A DNA stretch of 64,000 bases, taken from positions 1 through 64,000 of the forward strand of contig JAEUWP010000360.1 in assembly GCA_018524725.1 (NCBI GenBank), read 5' to 3'. Source of the DNA: Podaxis mareebaensis (taxonomy: Eukaryota > Basidiomycota > Agaricomycetes > Agaricales > Agaricaceae). The notes under the pieces are model-generated. The model was given only the letters and a program-made list of their open reading frames with translations. It did no database searches and was not told the origin of the DNA. Both the position numbers and the translations under genes were made by a program. Shown here piece after piece: positions 11,614 to 24,489 of the stretch (positions are counted from its first letter, which is position 1; the number at the start of each line of letters is the position of its first letter).

Positions 11614-13780
11614 ATGGGCGAATCTTGGTTCCACAGAGAGTTCTTGACTGGGCGAAGGCTTGCCTTCAATTTCCTGTTCTACGGTGCCCACTTTTTCTTC
11701 TTCGCCTACGGCTGGTACACTCAGGTATGCACTTTGCCTCACGCGTATATGCAGCACCCATCTCAGCCATCCACAGGCAATTAACGCAAGGCTGGCCGGT
11801 CTCAACACTCTCAAATGGTCGGTTTGGACATCCCGCGGCGCCGGTCTCGTTCTTGCCTTCGACGGTGGTTTAATCCTTATTCCAATGCTCCGCAACATCA
11901 TCCGGGTCGTTCGCCCACGGATGACTTGGCTCTTCCCGGCCGATGAGAATATCTGGTTCCACCGTCAGGTCGCATACTCAATGGCTTTCTGGGCTATGGT
12001 TCACACGACTGCTCATTATGTCAACTTCATCAATGTCGAAAGGACTCGTGCGTGACAACTCTGTCCGTTCGTAATTCAGAGCGGTACTCATGGAATAACG
12101 ATAGAAATTCGAAAGCAGCTCGCGTTGCAGATTCACTATACCCAGGCAGGAGGCATTACTGGACACTTTATGCTCCTCATAATGGTCATTATGTATACCA
12201 CCGCGCACCACAAAATTCGCAAGCAGTGCTTCGAAGCGTTCTGGTATACCCATCATCTGGCATTCTTTTTCATGATTGGTCTCTACACCCACGCCACCGG
12301 TTGCTTTGTCCGTGACTCGGTTGAACCAGCCTTTTCTTCCGTGTTCCCCTTCTACACGACTGACCACTGTCTCGGATATGAGAGCTGGAGGTTCATCATT
12401 TGGCCTGGCATCATCTACTTTGGTGAACGTATCTGGAGAGAGATTCGCGCGAGGAGGGCAACTCGCCTCTCAAAGGTTTTGGTCCACCCTAGTGGTACGT
12501 TTTTTCTCGTCGTAATTTTGTTTGTGTCGGCGTCTGATGTTGTATTGTCGTCGTCGTCAGGTGCTATGGAGCTCCGTATCATCAAACCTAGTTTAAAATA
12601 CCGCCCTGGCCAATGGCTCTTCGTCCAAATCCCTGAGCTCTCCAGGTTCCAATGGCATCCGGTAAGCCACCTCAGATCAAAAACATTCAATCGTCTCACC
12701 ACTCTGTCGTCGCATTAGTTCACTATTACCTCTGCCCCCGAGGACCCATACGTCTCTATCCACATCCGCCAGGTCGGTGACTGGACTGAATCTCTCGGCG
12801 AGCGTCTCGGCGTTGGTCCCTCCGTCGTCAGGACCATGACCCAGGCTGCGATGAATGGCAAGGAAAAGGGCTTGAGCCAGGGTGACTTTGTCGAGATCGA
12901 TACGACCATGTCAGCAATGACGCTTCCGGCTGTGAGGATTGATGGACCGTATGGTGCACCTGCTGAGGACGTGTTTGGAGCTGAGGTTGCCATGCTTATT
13001 GGTGCCGGTATTGGTGAGTACATATACTCCTTACGTTCGCGTATCTGCGCGGTTTATTGCCCCTTGTGATCGGGCGGGTCGTATTCATCTTTGAATCTCG
13101 GGATGGAGTGGATGAAACTGACGTGGCGTTGCTTTTGTTAGGTGTTACACCCTTCGCGTCGATCTTGAAACATATTTGGTACAGACAGAAGCGAGGCAAG
13201 CTTGGCAGTCTCCGCCGGGTTGAGTTCTTCTGGGTCTGTCGTGATGCACCTTCGTTCGGGTGGTTCCAAAGCTTGTTGCAAGAGGTTGAAGCCGCCCAGG
13301 CTGATCGTAAGTCCCCACCTCCTGATCCGTCTTTTTGTGCACACGACCAATGAACGGCTGCGTTCCGTTGTTATGTAGCCAACTTCCTCCGTATCAATAT
13401 CTATTTGACACAAAAGATCGGGGAAGATATGCTTTGGAACATCGCTGTCAATGACGCCGGAGCGGAGTATGACCCGTTGACTCTTCTCCGCACTCGCACC
13501 ATGTTTGGAAGGCCCGACTGGAACTCGATCTATTCCCGCATGAAGACGGCCATCGAGAGTGGTAGTTATCTCCCTGGAAGCAAGTCACAGCTCAAGACCA
13601 AAGTTGCTGTACGTTGCCGCTCATTTCTGAACCACGAATCGTGAATTTGACTGATGATATCCTCTCTTATGATAGACTTACTTCTGTGGTCCTCCTTCCA
13701 TTGCCAAGCTTCTCAAAGAAGCGACTATCAAGCACTCTAGCTCGAGCGTCAACTTCACCTTTGCCAAAGAGCATTTCTGA
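11614..13780 (+). CDS. noxA: NADPH oxidase A (NoxA-type gp91phox homologue)
   Basis: Membrane enzyme moving electrons from NADPH through FAD and two haems to oxygen, making superoxide; in filamentous fungi it acts in fruiting, hyphal fusion and polarity. Eight exons (11614-11724, 11777-12047, 12105-12494, 12561-12661, 12719-13013, 13142-13306, 13379-13608, 13676-13780) give 555 residues, typical of NoxA, with no long N-terminal extension as in NoxB and no EF-hands as in NoxC. The N-terminal half has the ferric-reductase bundle with conserved His around HRQVAYSMAFWAMVHTTAHY and YTTAHHKIRKQCFEAFWYTH. The FAD-binding motif is HPFTITSAPEDPYVS. The NADPH part includes GAGIGVTPFASILKH and the terminal TYFCGPPSIAKLL and NFTFAKEHF. 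Regulatory partners (NoxR, Rac) are not in the window. Very secure. Confidence 0.96.
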
Positions 13781-14617
13781 GCGCTATACTTGCATTCTGT
13801 TGGCTATGTAGCCTATGACGAAGCTTGTTTCCCCATTGTTCGTTCTCCACATCTGTGTTTTAGCATAAGTAGATACACGATTACTTGTCGCTGTTGATTC
13901 AAAAGGGTCCTTGTTATTCCATCCTCAGCAGCAATGACACAATTAAACTTGTTGTATTTTTGCGTACAGTACAATAAGTTTGGCTGTATGGAGATGTGTT
14001 ACAAAAAGAACCCGAAAAAAAGCGTGGTGATTACTCAAACAAGATCTGACAGGAGATAAGCCAAAATGACAGCGGGGAAAGAACCGGCTAGGGAATTGAC
14101 GAAACATCCGGGCACAGGTTTGTTTTTAGCTAGGAGGAAAGCGGCTAAGGTAATAGTATATATTAATTTGGGTGTGCCCGCGCTAAAAGGAGGTGGGTCC
14201 TGCGGTGATCTACACCTGGAAATGAGGCGAAAAGAATGACAGGCGCTCGGGCTGGCGAGGGTCTGGGCTCGATGCTGATGGAGTGGACACCGAAAGCCGA
14301 TCATTTACTGTTAGCTGATGGGTGGGACATGTATCAGCGGACGGAGAAGAACCTGGAAAGCGATGCAAGAGAAAAAGATTGAAAGTGAAAGCGGTGCCAA
14401 AAGCGTGCTGTGGAGTGAGGTTCAGTATGGAAAGATGATCAAAACAGAAAACGGGGAGAAGAAGAAAAATTAAAAACACAGGCCACAGCCGCCGAAGTGA
14501 AATATGAGAGCAATAGCAGCAGGCAGAAAGCAGGGGGAAAGCAAGGGAGGCTCCAGAACAGAAAAAGAAAGAAAAAAATACACGTCATGGGTCGTAATCG
14601 GAAGGTGGTTGTGCTGA
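13781..14617. other. Convergent intergenic region, nothing recognised
   Basis: About 840 bases between the stop of noxA and the stop of the minus-strand kinase gene. It must hold both 3' untranslated regions. The open frames here are low-complexity or antisense and show no family resemblance. Confidence 0.5.
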
Positions 14618-17412
14618 CTAGAACCGGACAGGGGGAGGTGGTGTCTTGAGTTCCTCCATCTTGAAATCCCACAAGGTCTGCCTGCGAGCCTTGCCCGGGT
14701 TCGACATCCGCTTGCTGGCTTGTTCCTCTGCAATCCGACGAATGGTCTTCGCACGTGTCGGTTTGCCGTTGTTGACATCAACATTCCCCGGAGATGGCGA
14801 AGTCCTAGGGAACGGAGTTGTACTGTTGCTAGCACTTGCGCTGGTATGTAGTGATTCAGGGTTATGCGTGTGCCTTTTATCTGTCCGGTGAGAGGACGAA
14901 GGGTTGAAGTTGGAAACCAAGAGGCGAGAGAACCTGCTTGGACTCGAGCTGATGGCAGCGCTGCTATTGAGACTAGAAGGTCCCGGCGTAGACTCGCGAT
15001 TATCGTCTATCTCGTCCGGAGTCGGATTGGAATTGTCCGTGAGATCATCGACAGAAGCAACAGGTGTGACTATGGGTTGGTCCAGGTCGTGGCCGCGGAA
15101 ATACTCGCCCAAATGTCGGACAACATCATCTGCATTGGGTCGGTTATCGCCCCGGTGCGACATACTGAGCTTTCTGCCTTCGGTCCTGGAGGCACTAGGA
15201 TAGCGGTGAGGCGAAGGCGGTAGTGGTGGAGGTCTTGATGGAGGGGGCGGTGTACGTGCTGGCGGAAGTGGCGGTGGTACTGTTGGCGGTGGAGGTGTTC
15301 GCAGTTGAACTGCCGAAGGATGACCAGTCGACGGGTTCTCGTGCTCATCCTTCGGGCTGGATGAAGATGAGGACGCTCTTCCACGGCGAAGAGGGGCGGA
15401 CGCAGGTGGCCGTTTCCATGTCGCGCTGTCCTCCGTGCCGCTGGATGACTGGGGTAACGACGAGGCAGAGGAAGAAGAAGACTTGGAAGAAGAGTGCGAA
15501 TATAAAGGATACCCTGTCGATGATGAGCTGGGGGCGGGAATGGGGGCAGATAGTGGAGTTGAGGAGGAACGGGAACGTGCAGGGGGATTTGAATCGGGAA
15601 TGTAATCTAAATTATATTTGGACGAGGTTCCCAAGTGCGTAGAGTATTGAGACGTCGGGGGGAGAGGTGGAGGGACATAATGGTATGAAGTGGCGGGCTC
15701 TTCGTCCCCTGGATTGGCTACGCGGTATCTGCGTTTACCTGGTCGACGGCTGTTGGAAGTAACCGAAGACTCGGACGTCGCATTGTCGTGTTCCTGTGCA
15801 TCAACTGGTGAGGGCGATGGAGCAGGTGACGGGTTAGGTCGCAAAGGTGTGATGTAGACAATCGGTGGACTGGGGCCTCTTGGGACTGGTTGCCTGATAG
15901 TCCCTAGCAGTGTTGCACTGTCATCATCCCTAACATCTTGAGGCCGTACAGTAGCGTCCACTACCGGATGTCTTTTTGGCCTATAGGTAGCCTCGTCGTC
16001 TTGGTGCTCACGCTCACGTTGCTTTCGCCCTCCCACGTTAATGCGCGGCTCTCGAGAAGGATGCGGGACCTCGCTCTCGGTAAAAGTCCAAGTCGGCGGA
16101 AGTCTGAGATATGGGTGTTGTTTTAATTCAGCCGCTGATGGGCGTTGAACGGGATTTCTACAGCAATGCGACTAAGGTCTTGATCACAACGTAGCGAGAT
16201 TTTACTCACATGTGAAAGCACGAATCTCTGAAGTTATGGGCACTCGGTGGTAGTTCTTTTTGTAGCTGGACTGGTAAAGGCGGAGGTAATCGGGTCTCCC
16301 GCAACTAATGCAGGTTCAGTCAAATGATATGACACATGAATGATTACCCAACATACCTTGAGCATGATGGCCATGAAATTCTCGCCCGCTCCCCATGGTT
16401 TTTCACCCGACCACATCTCCAAGACCATGCATCCAACGCTCCAGATATCTATCTTCCCATCATATCCCTTTTCTTTAGATCCTAGGATTTCTGGCGCCAT
16501 GTACTGGACAGTGCCTCTCATAAGTGTATGTGCCCTGGGGCTGTACATATCATCTGCCCTTTTAGATATCCCAAAATCAGAAATTTTGCAGACACCAGTA
16601 GGTTCCACGAGAATATTATCAGGTTTAAGGTCCTGGAAACGCCAAGTAAACCAAACGGCCCACATGTTTGAATCACAAACTACTTACTCTATGGATGATG
16701 TTTCGAGAGTGAAGGTATTCCAACCCCTCAAGGATCTGTTTTGTGAAGGATTTGGTGACTTCTTCGCGGAAGCGTCCGTACTTGAGAATGAGACTTGCGA
16801 TCGTTCCTCCGGGCACATACTCTAGAAACCTATCATTGACTGGATTGATAATGTGAACTGTGATGAAGTCGACAGCGAATACGCACACGCTGAGTGCTTC
16901 AGCAGAATGCTCATAACCAAGATACTGCACGATATTCGGATGATCCAATTCCCTCAGGGTCTCGCTTTCAAATGCAAGGAACCGTAGAGCATCTTGATGG
17001 GCGGGCTTGTGATCTTCGCGGGGAAATTCGACTTGCTTTACTGCCATGAGCTCTCCGGTGTTGGCATTCAATGCCATATACACTCGACCATAGCTTCCCT
17101 GGCCTAGTAGTTCACCTCGCATCCATTTGAAAGTTGCTGAAGGGTCTCTGTAAGCGTTCAGATATGAGCTAGCGGAGAATATGCACCTTTTTTACGCGAT
17201 GGAAGATAGGACCGAAAAGTGTCTCTTCGCACTCCTTGGGCGATAGACGAGAGTGGGCCAGGGACCTGCGGACGATGTGGAACGTTTGGTGTTGGACCGA
17301 TTGGAAGGCGGGTCAGCGTCCGCCCTTCCGACGCGGCAGTGGAGGAGCGATTCTGCAGGGGCGGCGGCCTCACCCACGTGGACTCGATTGAAGGCTGCTT
17401 CCTGAGACTCAT
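14618..17412 (-). CDS. MAPKKK with N-terminal kinase and Bck1-like tail (permuted order)
   Basis: Six exons (17187-17412, 16887-17145, 16688-16829, 16357-16632, 16210-16304, 14618-16157) splice to 845 residues without a stop. After about 75 Ser/Pro-rich residues comes a full Ser/Th kinase domain at about 80-358: GQGSYGRVY loop, AVKQVE lysine, HRDLKPDN catalytic loop, DFGISKR, APEI and the terminal RPSAAELKQHPYL. The last exon runs straight on into a roughly 490-residue Pro/Ser-rich tail. That tail carries RRYRVANPGDEE (about 475), EYFRGHDLDQP (about 690), AKTIRRIAEE (about 800) and WDFKMEEL (about 828). These match motifs placed before the kinase in the Bck1-type gene at 51230-56239. Kinase intron positions match that gene too. 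Expected role: MAPKKK of a wall-integrity-like cascade; partners are unknown. No RA-like domain is present. Confidence 0.82.
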
Positions 17413-18929
17413 GGTTGACGCTGACCAGCAGGTATAGAGAAAGGAGAGGAAAGACGGCCTGCGGATGAGGAGATAGGTGGGATGGGAAGTGACAAAATAA
17501 GGAATGTGCCAAGGACGTAATTCTCGAGTCTATGGCTGCATGACACTTGTTGGCTTATCCCAAAGCTACAATTACCACGACAGAAAAAAGCTGAGATTTC
17601 GATGATGGTGATGCTTAGATGTTTACTCCTCCTGCACTCAACATCAACGGATCTGGCTATTGGTATCTGACTCAGTGGCTGAAACGAAAGCCATCACAGC
17701 AATTTTGGTGCAGTTTTCTATTTGGGATCGTCTAATCCACTGCAGATGAGAAACCGGTACGCGAGGCCCACCAAAATGGAACACCAATGAAAGAGCTCAG
17801 CTCAGCGCTGATCGCCATCATCAGAACCCCCCTCACTGATGACCTGCTATCATGTTCGAGATTCGGAGTTGTTGTCCGTGCGAGAAACTTACTTCCAGCA
17901 CTAGCCTTCTCCATCCGGCCTCTGCGGTAGGTCTTTCAGCGGAACATCGATCAAAGTCAATGCCACGATGGCCCCCGGTATATAAGTGGTCCGCCGGCCC
18001 GACACAAGCTCTACATTACTTTTTAACTCTCGGAATTCAGACTGGATACATACAAATTGGCATAAGTCGGAAAGGGTCCTCACACTGCCTGGCCCCATTA
18101 GCCGAGGAACGCAATCGTTAAGACCGTTGCAGTGATTCAGTGAATACTCTCGCCTTTCCAAAAATAGAATAACAAGCAAGTGACCCCCCAAATCCCCGAG
18201 TCGGGAGAAAGTTACTGGAGACTCGGTGCAACCTTGACTAGCTCTGCCATGGCTAGCATTTGTTCGTCAACCATCTCCTCTTCCGTTAAGTCCTACAATT
18301 GTTTCAACAGCACCTGCAACGTCCTTGAGCCCTTTGCTTTCACGAACGTATCCCGACCTGAGCATTATTGTGAAAAGGTACTCTTTAGCGCTAGATGTGG
18401 GTTTCAGTTACCTGTCAACAAACCATGTGGACACAACGATGCAATTCGTACAATGTATCACTGATTAGGCCATTTATGGTGAGATCTCCCAACAAACTCT
18501 AGTCTGTCCGATTCCGCGGCATTACCACGGGCAGTGTCTCAAGTCCGTTGGTACAAGAAGGATTTAGGAATTGAAAGTTAGGCGGGAAAACAACTCGAAC
18601 GAGCGTTGAACAAATCGGTCTCGGTGGCTTTGTCAATGTCGCCAATGGGAGGGGGAGGGCAAAATCTTTCCAATTCAATTTTCGAGTTCATGTGTACTTG
18701 TGCACTACGAGGGGAAATTTGGGAGTCAATGAAGGTGATGGGGGTGATACAGAAGGAAGTCAAGTATTCGGCCGACAAAAGTGGATATAGTGTCTATAGT
18801 AATAAGTATCAATAATTACTGACAACTAAGTCTGAACTCGATATGGTTGTTGGTTGAATCAAAGTTCAATATAGCGTTTAACTTTCAGGTTTCATGTCGC
18901 CGCATTCCCACTAGTATATCCCGCAGACT
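17413..18929. other. Intergenic with a weak small-ORF candidate
   Basis: About 1.5 kb upstream of the permuted kinase and NUP170. A TATA-like GTATATAAG lies near 17977. A 71-codon frame starts at 18249 in a good context (TGCCATGGC) and encodes six cysteines but no signal peptide. I recognise no homology and cannot call it a gene. Nothing else stands out. Confidence 0.3.
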
Positions 18930-19303
18930 CATCATATCAGTCGGACTCCACACATCAGCTCAGACCGTTTATGCACGTAAACACTACCCTGTCGAGGGGG
19001 GTAGTTACCTAGTACCGCCCACCTCGTCTTAGCAGTCAGCTTGCTTGTACCAGTATAGAAATGCAGAATATAACAACATCAGACCTCACGTTCACCTCTA
19101 CACTTTTTCCTGCATGAATAACCCCACTACCGGACTCCTACACACATTTCCTCAGAACCCTCCTCCATCATAAGTAGATGCCACCCTGCCGGGGGGGCGT
19201 AGATAATCTGATAGTTCAGTACACGCTCACCGTGTCTTAGCAGCAGGTATGTTTGTAGCGGTATAGAAATTGAGAGTTCAACAACAACATCAGACCTCAC
19301 GTG
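18930..19303 (+). repeat. Diverged tandem direct repeat upstream of NUP170
   Basis: Two units of about 165 bases, roughly 18930-19093 and 19120-19303, share words in the same order: GGACTCC, CACA, CTCAGA, ACCCTG followed by a G-run, GTCTTAGCAG, GTATAGAAAT and ACAACATCAGACCTCACGT. They end about 100 bases before the NUP170 start codon and so lie in its promoter or leader. Confidence 0.7.
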
Positions 19304-19403
19304 GTGTTAACTTTGAGTTCTTCCTAATTAAGCAAGTCACAACACGTGTTGAAGATTTGAGGACGCGTTTGAGGTATTCCAGTTCAGATCACAACTCTGC
19401 CAT

Positions 19404-22400
19404 ATGGCCTCCTCACTCACTGCCTCTCGTTCCTTTGGTCTTTCTCAGTCCCAGTCTAATTATGCTCTAGTTCCTCGCGCACCTCAGCAACCAAAACCTG
19501 CACCCGTGGACCTTGCTGCTTTGCAGAATGCAAGTAGAATCTTGTACGACCAATTCGCGAAAGATGCACAAATAATTCCAGACCTTGGGGAAACTCTGAC
19601 GGCTTGTACGTTCATTGGTATTAGTAGATCGTTCGTGTCTGAACTCTTGGACAGCAGGCGGCCAAGCCTCGGCTTCATATAGCGTATTCCCCGACGACAC
19701 TCGAGTTCCATACCAGAAGCGGCGATTTATTGCAATCCCCGAGGGTCTCTTTCAATATTATGATAGTGAGTGGTCAAGTCTTCTTCTACACGGGAGGGCT
19801 TCTGAAACGTACTTCAAGGTGCCAGTGTAACATCTCACATGGGCTTGATGCCGGAACTCGAGCGAGCGTGGATTTCAATTGACCATAAATTGTTTTTGTG
19901 GGATTACAACGATGGGTGAGCTCCTTTATGTGGCCGAGACTTTGTAAGCTCACATAGCTCTTTAGGCAGGATCTCAGCTCCTTTGTCGACCAACCAGACG
20001 TCATAACTTCTGTCACTCTCGTACGGCCCAAAGCGTCACTGTTCATTGAAGAAATATCCCACCTACTCGTCATTTGCACACCCGTTTCTGTACTCTTGCT
20101 TGGAGTATCAGTAACCTCGGTGCCTGGGCCTGACAACCGATTTCGCAAGGAAATTCAGTTCTACGCTACAGATCGTAACGTGCCTACGGATATTGAGATG
20201 ATATCTGTCGTCGGCACCCGGGACGGTCGCATTTTCATGGCCGGTGCGCAAGATGGATGCCTGTATGAGTTGCATTACCAGGAAACGGAGTCTTGGTTTG
20301 GAAAGAGAGTTCAACTCATCAATCACTCCGTGGGCGGTGTCCAGAGTCTCCTTCCTCGCTTTGCATCAACAACCAACGATGGTAAGTGGGGTTTCATGGA
20401 TAGGGAAGGGTCATTGAGGCTGTTTCATAGATAGGATCGTCATGGTCGTGTCTGATTTATCAAGGGATTGCCTTTACACCCTTACTGAGAAGAATACAAT
20501 ATCAATATACAAGCCCAACGGTGACAAGGCCATACAACATATCCAGACGTTGTCGAATGTCTACAAATCCGCACAAGACAAAGCTCCCGGATCGCCTGCC
20601 TTAACACCACAATCCTTCCAAATCATATCCCTTCACGTCGTGGAACCCCAGGAATCGCGGTCGGGTATCCAACTGCTCGGTGTTACCACTAATGGCGTCA
20701 GGCTATATTTCGGACCTGCTCCTTCCTACGGTTACTCCTATACTCCTGCAGCTAACAGTGTTCGTGCGTTGCAGCTTTCGCATATACGACTCCCTCCATC
20801 AAATCTCCTCCACCCTGACGACCACTCGCGATTCCGGTCAACGTTACCACCGTATGGACAAATTGCTCAAAAGCCCACACGTGGATTCGTTGTTTCATCC
20901 ATTGAGAATACCTGTTACTGCGACGGTCTATTTGTTGCGGCACAACAGGGCGACTCAGACGGAACGGATTATATCCTTTGCACCTCTCCTGATTTGACAC
21001 GCATTGGCTCTCTTGGACAGCTCAATGTGCCACAACAAGGAGGACCAAATCCCCAGCAATATGGTGGATTCAGTGGATACACAGGGTCTGCGCCTTCGCA
21101 GCCGCCCTTGACCGAGTACGCAACGTTGTTGTCAATACCCGGTAGGACGTGGGCTATGGCTGCTGTGCCTAAACACTCGTCAACCACACCACAAAACACA
21201 CCTAATCCATCGGTTATCAACGAGTTGGCCAGACAGTTTGGGGAGTCGCCTCAACAGTTCATGCTTTTGACGAATAGCGGATTGTCTATTTTGAGCAAGC
21301 GCCGAGCGGTCGATTACCTAAAGGCGGTACTGGAGGAGCTCCAGACGGGGAACTTGCAACCTATAATCGAGTTTAGGGACAGGTGGGTTCCTCCCCTCCT
21401 CTTGGTTAACGTTTTGAAAACCTATTTTTATCTCACAGCTTTGGGCGAGATCAGACTTGTGCGATGCTGTTAGCGCTTGCCAGCGGCAACACATATCTTG
21501 ATGGAGAAACGGCATCAAATGGACCTGTCGTTTATGCTAGCCCAGAAGTTGCCGCTGTTGCCAAGCAGGCCTTTTACGATTTTGGCGAGCGGCCTATATG
21601 GACGGAGCGGGTCACATATGGTGCTGGTGTGTGCTTATGGACTTGGTGGCTAACAATTACCTACCCCCTCACTTGCTCGCTATTATAGCTGATACCCAAG
21701 GTTCAGCCATCTTCAGTGGTCGCCGCGAAGGGTTCGCGCTCTATTTTGCGCGGTTGATACGCCCGATGTGGAAGGCCAAATTGACGAAACTCGGGTATGG
21801 TGACTTCTGTGCGAATGTTCTATTACATGTTTCTGATTTTCCGTCATAGGCCGCTGGAAAAGCAACAATTGAACGTCCCAGAACGTACTCTTGTCACTGT
21901 CCAAAAGAATCTCTTCGCACTCAAAGACTTCTTTGACAAGAACCCTCATTTATTCCACGCTTCTCCCGGAGACTCCACAATAAACCAAGAAGCGTTGAAG
22001 GTCGGGTTAACTTGCCGTTTGGTAAAAGCTGAAGTGACCAACGCAGAGTCAGGCTGAGCAACATTCCGTGACGGAGCTCCTTGCCCTCCTCACTCGGACC
22101 ATTGAGGCACTCTCTTTTGTTCTCCTTCTAAATGATTATCAAATCGGAGAGCTCATCTCGCAGTAAGTTTCTTCCTCGCAGATCTCCATCCCTAGATACT
22201 GACCAAGACCTTGTATGTAGATGTGACAGGGAGACACAAAAACTGATTGCTGACCAGACCTTCGAAGACTTGATCACAACGCAGAATGGAATGACAATAT
22301 CCAGGGCGTTGGTAAACGTCGTCATTGACCAACAAATTGGCCAGCAAATCAGCGTGAGTTCTCTCACAGTGGGTATGGATCCTTGCGCCTGATCGATTGA

Positions 22401-24489
22401 TATTCTAGGTTGATACCGTCAGCGAAGTACTCCAGCGGAGATGCGGTTCATTTTGTAGCACTGATGATGTGATGTTATACAAGGTGTGCCATCAGCCGCG
22501 CCTTTCAACGGCCGCACTCCATCTGACCACCTGATATTTGGGTGATAGGCAAGAGAAAACATCCGGAAGGCCGTTGAGACAAAGAGCCCGACGGAACGAC
22601 AGAATTGGCTTTCTGAGTCATTACGGTAATTCCCTTTAGTCCATGCCGAGGTATATGACTTCCGAGCCGTTATTTAGGTTATTCACCAAGGGTTCCCGAA
22701 TCATTGAATTTGAAAAGTTGCGCGAAATCATTGGAGACTATCAACAATTGGATTACGCGAAAGGTTCTATTATTCATGTCCCATTCCCATTGTGCTGTAT
22801 GTTAATAAGAGGTAATAGGCGCTATTCTCTTGCCTTTAGCGTGCGCCCAAGTCTTCGATCCCGATAACATTGGACTGGAGTATTGGTATGCGGGCTCGCC
22901 GGCGAATGACGCCCGCCAAGAACAGGCCAACCAACGAATGCAATGTTATGATCTCGTCATGGATTCGCTTTCGGTGTTCGAGGAGAAATGTGGGGCCAAG
23001 AAACCTGCGCAGGTTTTGCCTGGTCTTGACGATCCTGAGACCGTGCGCAGTCACGCCTATGAACTTGCCTTTGCGTGTGAAGACGAAATGTTCCATTCTG
23101 TTCTTTATGACTGGCTGATCGGCCGTGGTCTCGCGGATGATTTGTTGGAGGTATATTCATTTTTTCATTGTTTTACCAGTAGTTCACTCTCAGGATATGT
23201 CAGATGCGACCTACCTACCTTGAAGCACACCTCAGGCGCGAACCTGTAACCGTGCAAAAATATCAATTACTCTGGCAATTTTACGTCAAGAATGGTCAGC
23301 CTCTGCGTGCCGCCGAGATATTGGGCGCCCTGGCAGACTCCAATCAGTGAGCATGGTGCTTTAATTTACGTACAGATAACTAACTCAATCCCCCGCGCAA
23401 CCGTATGTTTTGGTCCAGATTCGATCTCGACTTGAGTTCACGCTTGGAGTATCTGACCCTTGCAGTTGCCAACGCCAAATCTCATCCGATTTCAGCAGGA
23501 AGTCGTCATGAGACCGCCATCCAGTTCTTGACAGATTTGGAAGAGAAATTGGATGTCGCTCAGGTTCAGCTAGAGATATACCACACGCTTCTACCTCACG
23601 TCAATGACGCTCCTGAAGTCGAGCAAAAAGTCCGGGCGTTATCTAAACAGCTTCTGAATATGACGGAGGTTAGTTCATCTGCCCTGAATCGATTCTACTT
23701 GTAGTACTCATCAGATTGGTCTAGCTGTATCAAGGATACGCGGTGGCATTCCAGTTGCCTGCCCTTCAGCTCCTCTGTCTGCATGTATCGGAACACCGAG
23801 ATGAAAGCGTGGTTAGACCTATATGGAATCAGATCTTCGACGAGAGTGAGCTGCCGGTTCTTCGGGCCTCCCCCATACATACTCAGGGATTGCTCATCTA
23901 GTCCTCAATGAAAACTTGGAAACAACGGCAACGGCGGATCTGATCCTATCACGGGTCGTTCCCCTGGGACAAAGATTCTATCCATCAACCAGTGCATTCC
24001 CACTGCGTGCGTTAGTGAATGAGTTTCTAGACGTTCCGTGCTCACAGCCCCTCTCTAGGCCACATTGCCACGCTGCTAGTGCGATTCATGTTGGCACACA
24101 AGAACGAATTGCCGCATGGCTGGGCTCCCCGGATATTGATCCAATGCGGAGTTCCATTCATCGAAATATGGGATGTGTTCCATGAGATGTATGAATCTCA
24201 AGTATGTTCTTGACGACGATTGTCATTTCCCCTCTGCTGAAAAATTGTACAGATCCCTCCATTTAATGACCAGGCCAATGTGCAAGCAATTTCATCCGGT
24301 ATTGCTGTCCTTCTGAATGACTGGCTCGAAGAGGCCTTGCGACCCCAGTCTTCTGTTTCTGCAGGAGAGTTCCCCGTTGGGAGGATTGATTCAACGATTG
24401 ACCACTATCTCTCCGAACTGGAACCTAGTCGGTCGGAGACAAAGAAAACGTATGAAAATATCAAGCGCCAGTTGCGGCGAAACTGGTAA
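19404..24489 (+). CDS. NUP170: Nucleoporin NUP170/NUP155
   Basis: Inner-ring scaffold nucleoporin that anchors the pore to the nuclear envelope. Twenty exons from 19404-19605 to 24253-24489 splice to 1337 residues, the family's usual size. The N-terminal beta-propeller (about residues 60-500) includes RRFIAIPEGLFQYYD, ERAWISIDHKLFLWDYNDG, DVITSVTLVRP and GTRDGRIFMAGAQDGCLYEL. The C-terminal half is an alpha-solenoid with ACAQVFDPDNIGLEYW, YELAFACEDEMFHSVLYDWL and REPVTVQKYQLLWQFY. The start at 19404 sits directly before the Ser/Gln-rich leader typical of fungal copies. Introns are 47-70 bases. Upstream lies a tandem repeat. Confidence 0.94.

Noticed and set aside
14618..16036. Separate proline-rich gene starting at 16036
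   Set aside because: The supposed start is GTG, and the frame continues upstream without a stop into the conserved kinase C-terminus, so it is the tail of one gene.
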